Shown: piece by piece, positions 1 to 6,052 of the stretch | Position numbering within the stretch: position 1 is the stretch's first letter | Layout: every line of letters begins with the position of its first letter | Assembly: GCF_019711435.1 (NCBI RefSeq) | Contig: NZ_JAIGNK010000001.1 | Location: 372,001 to 436,000, forward strand | Source of the DNA: Qipengyuania polymorpha | GTDB lineage: Bacteria; Pseudomonadota; Alphaproteobacteria; Sphingomonadales; Sphingomonadaceae | Direction of reading: 5' to 3' | Length of the DNA: 64,000 nucleotides | Translations under genes and position numbers: made by a program | Notes under the pieces: generated by a model | Databases searched by the model: none | What the model saw: the letters and a program-made list of their open reading frames with translations, nothing else | What the model was told of the DNA's origin: nothing

Positions 1-513
1 TGGAAGCCCGTTTCGGGATCGCGTGCGCGCCATTCCAAGAACTTGACTTCCGCCGTGATCGATGCCCGTGATTTCCTGCGCGTGCGCAAGGAACGCCGTC
101 AGGCTGCACATTCGCCCGAGGGTACTCCGGTGGTTTTCGCCGGTGGCCGCAACCGCTTCGAAAGCGAGGCCGAGGCCAAGACCTACGCTGCCAACATCTG
201 GGCTACACTCGACAGGGTGCGCGAGGTTGTTCCTGACCTGTTTCTCGTGCACGGCGGCGACGGCAAGGGAGCCGACAGACTGGCCGCATCCTGGGCCGAG
301 CGTCACGAAGTGCAGCAACTGACATTCGGGCTTGAACGCCGTCTCGGGGCTCGCGCAGGGTTCAAGCGCAACGAGCTAATGCTCGGTCTTAACCCTCGCT
401 ACGTGGTGGCATTTCCGGGCAATGGCGTGACCGAACGCCTTGTCATCGAGGCCAAGAAGCAGCGTATCACGGTTGTTGATCGTCGCGGGCCATTAGGCAG
501 CTGTCCCGGGTGA
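1..513 (+). CDS. DUF2493 (SLOG-type) protein, 5' truncated by window edge
   Basis: The frame is open from base 1, so the true start lies outside the window; 170 residues are visible. The core from VVFAGGRN through VHGGDGKGADRLA to YVVAFPGNG has the Rossmann-like nucleotide-binding layout of DUF2493/SLOG proteins, which may bind or process nucleotide-derived ligands. Such genes are common on sphingomonad plasmids. The biochemical role here is unknown. A TTG at 43 could act as a start, but the upstream frame reads through without a stop, so a longer protein is likelier. Confidence 0.8.
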   Translation, partial: WKPVSGSRARHSKNLTSAVIDARDFLRVRKERRQAAHSPEGTPVVFAGGRNRFESEAEAKTYAANIWATLDRVREVVPDLFLVHGGDGKGADRLAASWAERHEVQQLTFGLERRLGARAGFKRNELMLGLNPRYVVAFPGNGVTERLVIEAKKQRITVVDRRGPLGSCPG

Positions 514-560
514 GCGTGCGAGGCCCGCTCGGCGTTTTCGCGCTTGCTTCCGGTCACCAG

Positions 561-590
561 AAAAAAGGGCGGCCCCATTTGGAGCCGCCC
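561..590. terminator. hairpin after DUF2493 gene
   Basis: A 7-bp perfect GC stem (567-573 with 584-590) has six A residues just before it, giving a U-tract on the minus-strand transcript. It lies 50 bp past the stop at 513. It probably acts as a terminator, strongest for minus-strand reading. Confidence 0.5.
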
Positions 591-696
591 ATAAGGAGAG
601 AACTCATTGCATTGCTGCTCCGAGCCCTTCGGGTCGCGAAGCTGACATAGCACTTAATCTCTTTGAGTCGATTGTAGAGTAACGACAGGCCCGAAT

Positions 697-729
697 AGAT
701 ACGCTTTCGAACAATTTCGTTGCGTATCT
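697..729. repeat. inverted repeat AGATACGC / GCGTATCT
   Basis: Perfect 8-bp arms (697-704 and 722-729), with an inner CGAA/TTCG pairing within the 17-nt spacer. It lies about 105 bp upstream of the ATG at 834. It could be a regulator-binding site; its function is not known. Confidence 0.5.
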
Positions 730-833
730 GAGCGCCTCTGAAGCTACTCCCTTGTGGATGGATATGCTTGTTTATTGCAGCGGTGTGGCACTTATCGTTC
801 CCGCATCTGATTTGCCACGCTACAAGATTTCCA

Positions 834-1103
834 ATGCAACTCGATGATCTTCTCGTTCGCTACTTTGCCTCGACCAATATGGCTGAGATAGCACCCGACA
901 CTTTGGCAGCCGGGATTGAGCATTGCCGGGTCGACCTTGGCCTCGAAGAGGACAGGGGCAAGCGCTTTGCACTGTGGTCGTTCCTGCACATGTTCGGTTC
1001 TGCCCCCGACCTCGACGTGGCGTTCGAGAACGAGGAAGACCGGGAAGCAGCCCGCAACTTGATGGATCTCCTGGCAGCATCGGAAAGCGACGGCGAAAGC
1101 TGA
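834..1103 (+). CDS. small acidic hypothetical protein (89 aa)
   Basis: I do not recognise the family. The ATG at 834 (MQLDDLLVRYF) is preferred over an in-frame TTG at 768, because the extra N-terminus looks non-coding in composition. The protein is acidic and helical, with no signal peptide or membrane segment. It stands alone between the DUF2493 gene and ssb. The long palindrome upstream suggests dedicated control. Confidence 0.55.
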   Translation: MQLDDLLVRYFASTNMAEIAPDTLAAGIEHCRVDLGLEEDRGKRFALWSFLHMFGSAPDLDVAFENEEDREAARNLMDLLAASESDGES

Positions 1104-1328
1104 ATGCAGCGGGATCATGTGACCCTTCAGACCCGCACCCGATACCCATCCGGCTTTCTTCGCGAACAGTCCTGAACCAGGTCAGCTGAGGAGCCGCAAC
1201 CCGTTCCTTTGACGGCCGTGTTGGCAGCTGCGCTGCCTGCCCGCACCACCCGTCATGAACAGGTTTCCCTTCGGCCTTTCAGGCCTGCGGTGCAGTTCTC
1301 CCATGCCCTGCTTCTTCTGCATGTTCGC

Positions 1329-1351
1329 AAGCCGGAGATGGTCTCCGGTTT
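1329..1351 (+). promoter_or_regulatory. 5' leader hairpin of ssb
   Basis: AAGCCGGAGA (1329-1338) pairs with TCTCCGGTTT (1342-1351) around a 3-nt loop, with one G-U pair. It ends about 10 nt before the ribosome-binding sequence GAAGGAAC of ssb. It could tune translation or mRNA stability. Confidence 0.4.
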
Positions 1352-1373
1352 GAGGAACTGAAGGAACACACCC

Positions 1374-1772
1374 ATGACCAATATCGCAATCCTCACCGGC
1401 CGCATCGCTCGCGATCCCGACACCCGCGAGACCAAGGGCGGTACCAATGTCACCGGCATCACCGTCGTCACCGATCGCCCTGCGCGAGACAAGGACGGCA
1501 AGACCTACAAGGACGAGAACGGCTACACCGCCAAGGAAAGCGAGTTCCACCGGGTGACCTGCTTCAACGGCCTCGCCAAGACCGTCGGGCAGTACTGCAC
1601 CAAGGGCCAGTTGGTTTCCGTCCAGGGCCGCATCCACTATACCCAGTGGGAAGACAAGGACGGGGTCACGCGCTACGGCACCGAGATCCTCGCCGACAAG
1701 GTCGACTTCCTCTCCCATGGCAACGGCTCCGGCGAGAACGACGACAACAAGGATGCTCCCGAGATCGACTGA
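1374..1772 (+). CDS. ssb: single-stranded DNA-binding protein
   Basis: 132 residues with an OB-fold from the first residues (MTNIAILTGRIARDPDTRETKGG) to about residue 112 (GTEILADKVDFL). An acidic tail (ENDDNKDAPEID) follows, like SSB tails that recruit partner proteins. Length and layout fit plasmid-borne SSBs, which coat the transferred strand during conjugation. The start has GAAGGAAC upstream. A strong terminator follows the stop by 24 bp, so it is probably a single-gene unit. Confidence 0.9.
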   Translation: MTNIAILTGRIARDPDTRETKGGTNVTGITVVTDRPARDKDGKTYKDENGYTAKESEFHRVTCFNGLAKTVGQYCTKGQLVSVQGRIHYTQWEDKDGVTRYGTEILADKVDFLSHGNGSGENDDNKDAPEID

Positions 1773-1796
1773 ACTCTCCCGTCGATCTCCCTCCCG

Positions 1797-1832
1797 AAGG
1801 GGTCCTGTCCAAGCTGGACAGGACCCCTTTCC
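1797..1832. terminator. terminator after ssb
   Basis: Perfect 14-bp stem (1797-1810 with 1816-1829) and 5-nt loop, followed by T residues. It separates ssb from the convergent gene ending at 1838 and probably serves both strands. Confidence 0.85.
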
Positions 1833-1837
1833 TCGTT

Positions 1838-2101
1838 CTACTTCACAGACGTTTGTTGAGGGCGAGGAGAAGATATAGAAGCACCCAGCCGCTTTAACGC
1901 CTCGTCCTCTCCCAGCTTTGCGAGCTCCACGGCCAATCTTGCCAGGCCCTTCTTCGAAAACGTTTCAAGGCCTGTTCCGAGGATTACGCTGCCCAGTTCA
2001 AGAGCAGCCTGTTTCTCGAGTTCTTTCTGACGCCGGTCGAGTGCCAGCCGGTCGGCTTCCAGCTTCTGGAGTGCAGCTACAGCGCTTCGTTTCGATGGCA
2101 T
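1838..2101 (-). CDS. small coiled-coil protein, DUF6437-like
   Basis: 87 residues. Residues 1-35 are strongly helical and charged (LQKLEADRLALDRRQKELEKQ), a short coiled coil. A segment follows of the type LGSVILGTGLETFSKKGLARLAVELAKLG. This resembles small DUF6437/TraD-like plasmid proteins of sphingomonads; the family name is from memory and moderate in certainty. Function unknown. A TTTCCTACA box lies 65 bp upstream of its start on its own strand, as for other core operons here. Confidence 0.65.
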   Translation of the reverse strand: MPSKRSAVAALQKLEADRLALDRRQKELEKQAALELGSVILGTGLETFSKKGLARLAVELAKLGEDEALKRLGASISSPRPQQTSVK

Positions 2102-2164
2102 TGGAGTTCGTCCTTACTCCCCTTCTGCGTTCCTCCCGGGGGCCCAATGGAACAGGCAAGACCC

Positions 2165-2173
2165 TGTAGGAAA
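2165..2173 (-). promoter_or_regulatory. TTTCCTACA box upstream of the 87-aa gene
   Basis: The minus strand reads TTTCCTACA here, about 65 bp before the ATG at 2101. The 9-mer and orientation match boxes before the TraD operon and the pilus operon. Only 9 bases are shared, so chance is possible. Confidence 0.35.
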
Positions 2174-2410
2174 GTCCTTTTGCAGATGACTGGCACCGGC
2201 GCTCTTCATCGGGCGGGGGAGGGGCCTTGCTCACGGACTTTCAAGGATGACGGGCCCGGCACCGGCGCGTCAAGGACGGCGGGGCCCCACCATTTTGACT
2301 CCCCTTCGCTTGCGCTGCGGTCCAACAAAATCGTTGCCCCCACCGCCGCTTCGCGGTCGCCCCTATGGGCGATCCCTGACCCGCCGGCACCGTGCCCATC
2401 CGCCTTCCTC

Positions 2411-2428
2411 CTGTCGTCTCACCGACAG
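2411..2428 (+). promoter_or_regulatory. 5' leader hairpin before 73-aa gene
   Basis: Perfect 6-bp stem CTGTCG/CGACAG with a 6-nt loop. It ends 5 nt before the ribosome-binding sequence AGGAGGA. The placement mirrors the hairpin before ssb. Confidence 0.35.
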
Positions 2429-2444
2429 ACATCAGGAGGAAATC

Positions 2445-2666
2445 ATGACTACACTTGGCAATATTGAATCGAATTCGAACAGCTACTTTGAAGCACTCGC
2501 CACTGCCGAACAGCGGGCCTTGCACAGTTTCTTCGACCAGCACGTCGTCGAGGATGACGACCTTGGATACTTCGCTCTCGACGAAGGTGACTACAACGCC
2601 TTGCCAGCACATCTGGCCAGCCGTGTGGTGCACACGGTGCATGGCGCAATGCTCGACGAGTTCTGA
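2445..2666 (+). CDS. small acidic hypothetical protein (73 aa)
   Basis: The ATG at 2445 follows a near-ideal ribosome-binding site (AGGAGGA, 2434-2440), which sets the start. The product is acidic (HVVEDDDLGYFALDEGDYNALP), soluble and of no family I recognise. It is a single-gene unit: leader hairpin before it and a rho-independent terminator right after it. Its function cannot be deduced. Confidence 0.7.
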   Translation: MTTLGNIESNSNSYFEALATAEQRALHSFFDQHVVEDDDLGYFALDEGDYNALPAHLASRVVHTVHGAMLDEF

Positions 2667-2675
2667 GCGTCCAAT

Positions 2676-2710
2676 AGGGCGGGAGCCGGTGACGGTTCCT
2701 GCCCTTTTTT
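2676..2710 (+). terminator. terminator after 73-aa gene
   Basis: A 12-bp stem with two G-U pairs (2676-2687 with 2694-2705) and a short loop, followed by a run of T residues. A classic rho-independent terminator 10 bp after the stop codon. Confidence 0.85.
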
Positions 2711-3012
2711 CGTGTTCGCTGGTGGAAGAGGAGGGCGGGATGTGGAGCGGGGCTGGTGACGCGCTCGGTCCCGCACCACCTGCGGCGGTGCTCCTGCGGG
2801 CGCGGTGTCTTTGATCCGGGCCCCGCACGCACTTGCGCACCGCGACCGGGTCGGACCAGCGCGCGCGGCAGGACCGACAGGTCCCGTTCCCGCCGCTTCA
2901 CACTTGGTCCTTTGCCGGTCCCTCTTGCGCAGGTGCTGCCTCTTGTTGAGGGTGTAGCTTCGACATGACCGCTCGCAGGCACCGGTTCGTGCGAAAGGTT
3001 GCTCACGCTCCT

Positions 3013-3029
3013 TTGGCAAGGATTGCCAA
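3013..3029. repeat. inverted repeat TTGGCAA-GGA-TTGCCAA
   Basis: Perfect 7-bp arms and a 3-nt spacer within the candidate origin-of-transfer region. Confidence 0.6.
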
Positions 3030-3203
3030 GCCCCACGATCAGAGAGCCGCAATCATTTCTGGGTCGGCCCGCGCAATTGTAGAGGGATGGCACACCGTAC
3101 GCAGCGGGTGCTGCAATGCAAGGCGTGGAATTGCTTCGCGAATTCACGAAAATTCGCCTATACCATCTTCCGTGCCGGATGCGGCCCAGTTGCTCGCTCG
3201 TCC

Positions 3204-3218
3204 GTGCCGAGTCGGCAC
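3204..3218. repeat. inverted repeat GTGCCGA-G-TCGGCAC
   Basis: Perfect 7-bp arms around a single base, 35 bp before the conserved transfer promoter box. It could be a relaxosome-accessory or regulator site. Confidence 0.6.
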
Positions 3219-3252
3219 AGATCCGTTTAATCTGCTGAAAAGCTGTGTGAAT

Positions 3253-3271
3253 TTTCCGTTTTCCTACACCC
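3253..3271 (+). promoter_or_regulatory. conserved transfer box upstream of traD operon
   Basis: TTTCCGTTTTCCTACACCC is identical over 19 nt, in the same orientation relative to its gene, to the sequence 69-87 bp before the pilin gene at 39109. Here it lies 75-93 bp before the ATG at 3346. It is likely a shared operator or promoter element of the two transfer operons. Confidence 0.65.
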
Positions 3272-3345
3272 CATGCTGCGGCCTAGAGTGGCACTTGCCT
3301 TTCGAAGGGTGAGCCAGGTTCTTTGAACACAAGGAACTTGGAAAA

Positions 3346-3675
3346 ATGCAAAGACACCACCGGTTCGTGACCTATGTCACGCCCCTGATCGCCGAATGGA
3401 TCAGGAAACAAGCCGACGAGCGCAGGGTCAGCGCGAGTATCGTTGTTTGCGATTGCATCTTCGATGCCTGGCAGCGCGCGACCGAAGCTGACCTGAGGAC
3501 TCCGGCGACCGATCCGGTGCGCCAGAACATCTTCATCACAGTGGCGCTCGATGCGCTGCTTACGCATCATCCCGACAGCACACTGCGCGACAGAACGGTC
3601 GCAGCCTACCAGCGCCGGCTGGAGCGCCTCGGTATCGTTGCACCCCGACCCATGGGAGGCGATGATGAAGCATAA
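3346..3675 (+). CDS. small putative relaxosome accessory/DNA-binding protein
   Basis: 109 basic residues; first gene of the traD-traI operon. The N-terminal half (VTPLIAEWIRKQADERRVSASIVVCDCIFDAWQRA) looks like a ribbon-helix-helix or short helical DNA-binding region, recalling TraM/TraY/MobC-type accessory proteins by position and size. I do not recognise an exact family. Its end overlaps the start of traD, indicating coupled translation. A role in oriT binding is inference from context. Confidence 0.6.
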   Translation: MQRHHRFVTYVTPLIAEWIRKQADERRVSASIVVCDCIFDAWQRATEADLRTPATDPVRQNIFITVALDALLTHHPDSTLRDRTVAAYQRRLERLGIVAPRPMGGDDEA

Positions 3676-6004
3676 TCTCGTCAACTTCACCCGCGGCAGC
3701 CAGCTCCTCGGGCATTTCGGCTTCATGTTTGCCGCGGGCCTCAAGGGACCCCTGATCGTGACACTCCTGGTCGTTCTCGGGCTGGTCTATTGGGACGTAA
3801 GCAGCGCGCTAGATGACTACCAGGTCTACCTCCTGTGGATGCATGCCTATGCCTCTGGCTATGCCTTCATGGAGTTCGATCCGGACAAGCTTGTGAACCT
3901 CAAGCTGGCCGATGGTAGCCTCGTCGCATTTCCCATTTCCGTGGTCACCGATTACCCGCCGATGCGCAAAGCGGTCGCGCTTTTCCGGAGTGCGGTGATC
4001 AGCGCCTTGTGGCTTGCAGGGTTCATTCTTGCGCCGCTCTGCGCGCTTTTCTGGTGGGTTGCCGAACGCTTCGGCGAGAAGTCGAAACAAAAGAAGCATG
4101 TGCGCGGAGCCGAGCTCGCTACCTTGCGCGACCTTAGCCGCGAGATCGCTGCGCACAACCGCGATGCCCGTTCCCGCGAATATGGCGATGCTTTGGGCTG
4201 GCGCTGGCGTCTGGCCGGGTCGGCTTCGCTGCGGGATGCGGGCTTCTATTCACCCGCGCATCTCGCTGGTGTCAGCTGGCCATGGCGGCTTGAGCAGAGT
4301 CATGCGATGCTTGTTGGCACAACCGGGACAGGCAAGACCGTTGTCCTAACTGAACTCACCAGGGAGATCCGCGAACGGGGCGAACGCGCGGTCATTTTCG
4401 ACCTTACCGGGGCCTTTGTCGAAACCTTCTACGATCCCGAGCGCGATGTTATCCTCAACCCGCTCGACGCGCGCTGTCCCGCCTGGAGCGTCTTCAACGA
4501 TTGCTCCACGCGTGCCGAATTTCATGCCGCGGCGGAGTCCCTCGTCCCGCATGATGGGGGCGGCGCCGAACAGTTCTGGGTGCTCGCCGCGCGCACGCTG
4601 TTCGTCGAGACCTGTCTAAAGCTCGCCGAAGCAGGGCGGGGCACCAACGCCGCGCTGGCCCACGAACTCATGAACGCCGATCTCTCCGATCTGCACCGTC
4701 TCGTCGAAGATACCATGGCCGGTCCCATCAGCACGCCGAGCGCGGCGCGCATGGCGGAATCGGTGCGTGCAGTGTTCAATGTCAATGCCAAGGCGCTCCA
4801 GATGCTGCCCGAAGACGGGAAGCCCTTTTCGGTCCGCGAGTGGATCAATGGGGCAGGAGGACCGGGCTCGATCCTGTTCCTGTCTGCCCGCTACATCGAC
4901 ATGAGCGTGCTCTCGCAGTTGCTCACGCTGTGGCTCGATACCGCGATCAATACGCTGATGGCGGGCCAGCGCTCGCGGGACATCAGGCTCTGGTTCCTGA
5001 TCGACGAACTGGGCGCCCTGCATCGTCTCCCTTCACTCGAAAAGGGCCTCCAGACCGCGCGCAATTTCGGGGGCGCGATCGTCACCGGGATTCATGCCTT
5101 TGCCAAGCTCAAGGATGTCTACGGTGAGAACATGGCGATGACCCTCTCCTCGCTTGCCCGCACCAAGCTGATCCTTGGCACAGCAGATCGCGAGACCGCC
5201 ACCTGGTGTTCCGATATCATCGGCCACCGCGAGGTTCGCGAGATGGAGGAAGGTTACAGCTACGGCTACAACAATGCGCGTGACGCGGTGAGCCTGACGC
5301 CCCGGCGCCAGGTCGTTCCGTTGCTGCTTCCTGACGAGCTGATGAAGCTCAAGAACCTTCATGGTTTCATCAAGTTTCCCGAAGGATTTCCGGCGGCACC
5401 CGTGGTTCTCGCACCGCGCAACTGGCCTCGGGTAGCCGAAGGCTTCATTCCCCGCGATATGCCGAAGCCACCGCCGCAGACCCGGCACTCTGATGGTAAA
5501 GATGGAGCAGGGGGCGGTGCCGGAGCAGCCTCTGAAACAGGCGACAATGATGGTGATCCTCGCCGGATGAGGGACGCGCACGATCGCTCCGACAGCGCTG
5601 AAAAGAAAGCCGACAAGGAAGACAAAAAAGAACTGCGCCGGACCCGTCGCAGCAACAAGGGCGATCAGGCTCGACCGGACCAGACAAGCAAGCGTCGCGA
5701 TCCGAATGCGCGAGGGAAAAAGGCGACATCGGACCCTCAGCGGCCGGCTCAATCCGAACTCCCTCTGTCTTCGAAAGCTGAGGAGCACCGCGGCATGGAG
5801 CAACGGGCTGTGCCTTCCGCCAGATCCGATATTCCCGATCCCGCAGCGCATCAGCGAGCACAGGTCGCGCGCGGCAAGGCCGACCAGAGGCTCCAGGAAG
5901 AGCAGCAGAAGTCGCTGCTTGGCGGTGCAGCGAAGCAGGGTCGCGATGCCGATCAGGGGCAGGACCATGGTCACGATTACGGGGACTTCGATCCGGATAT
6001 GTGA
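3665..6004 (+). CDS. traD: type IV coupling protein TraD (DNA-pumping ATPase)
   Basis: 779 residues. Two N-terminal membrane segments (about 20-45 and 105-133) flank a short periplasmic loop. The VirD4/TraD ATPase domain has Walker A GTTGTGKT near residue 218 and Walker B LIDELGAL near 445. The last 160 residues are charged and low in complexity, as in TraD tails that contact partners. It brings the relaxase-DNA complex to the secretion channel. Start: GGAGG (3655-3659) spaces best to the ATG at 3665; an ATG three bases earlier is possible. Overlaps the preceding gene by 11 nt. Confidence 0.93.
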   Translation: MKHNLVNFTRGSQLLGHFGFMFAAGLKGPLIVTLLVVLGLVYWDVSSALDDYQVYLLWMHAYASGYAFMEFDPDKLVNLKLADGSLVAFPISVVTDYPPMRKAVALFRSAVISALWLAGFILAPLCALFWWVAERFGEKSKQKKHVRGAELATLRDLSREIAAHNRDARSREYGDALGWRWRLAGSASLRDAGFYSPAHLAGVSWPWRLEQSHAMLVGTTGTGKTVVLTELTREIRERGERAVIFDLTGAFVETFYDPERDVILNPLDARCPAWSVFNDCSTRAEFHAAAESLVPHDGGGAEQFWVLAARTLFVETCLKLAEAGRGTNAALAHELMNADLSDLHRLVEDTMAGPISTPSAARMAESVRAVFNVNAKALQMLPEDGKPFSVREWINGAGGPGSILFLSARYIDMSVLSQLLTLWLDTAINTLMAGQRSRDIRLWFLIDELGALHRLPSLEKGLQTARNFGGAIVTGIHAFAKLKDVYGENMAMTLSSLARTKLILGTADRETATWCSDIIGHREVREMEEGYSYGYNNARDAVSLTPRRQVVPLLLPDELMKLKNLHGFIKFPEGFPAAPVVLAPRNWPRVAEGFIPRDMPKPPPQTRHSDGKDGAGGGAGAASETGDNDGDPRRMRDAHDRSDSAEKKADKEDKKELRRTRRSNKGDQARPDQTSKRRDPNARGKKATSDPQRPAQSELPLSSKAEEHRGMEQRAVPSARSDIPDPAAHQRAQVARGKADQRLQEEQQKSLLGGAAKQGRDADQGQDHGHDYGDFDPDM

Positions 6005-6052
6005 CGCTCAACCGGGGAGGGGACGAGGGCCAAGAGAAAGTGATCCCAGCCC

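Larger units (their letters stand above)
514..833. other. gene-free interval before the 89-aa protein
   Basis: No convincing gene. It holds the terminator hairpin at 561-590 and a long inverted repeat at 697-729. It is more A+T-rich than its surroundings between about 650 and 780, as expected for a promoter region. Confidence 0.5.
2102..2444. other. gene-free divergent interval
   Basis: No gene seen. It lies between a minus-strand and a plus-strand gene, so it should hold both promoters. It contains the TTTCCTACA box (minus strand, 2165-2173), a pyrimidine-rich plus-strand leader, and a small hairpin next to the downstream ribosome-binding site. Confidence 0.5.
2711..3345. other. gene-free region with inverted repeats; candidate oriT
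   Basis: No credible gene. The left half is very G+C-rich; the right half (about 3120-3260) is A+T-richer. It holds perfect inverted repeats TTGGCAA-GGA-TTGCCAA (3013-3029) and GTGCCGA-G-TCGGCAC (3204-3218), plus an imperfect one around 3125-3150. It sits directly upstream of the accessory-protein/traD/traI operon, where F-like elements carry oriT. No nic site could be matched, so the oriT idea is inference. Confidence 0.35.

Noticed and set aside
2449-3147. Long minus-strand open frame over the gene-free G+C-rich region
   Set aside because: Composition is Arg/Pro/Gly-rich noise, it runs antisense through the 73-aa gene and terminator, and it has no recognisable domain.
5033-5974. 313-residue minus-strand open frame opposite traD
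   Set aside because: Antisense to the coupling protein's ATPase domain and low-complexity tail; no family-like features.
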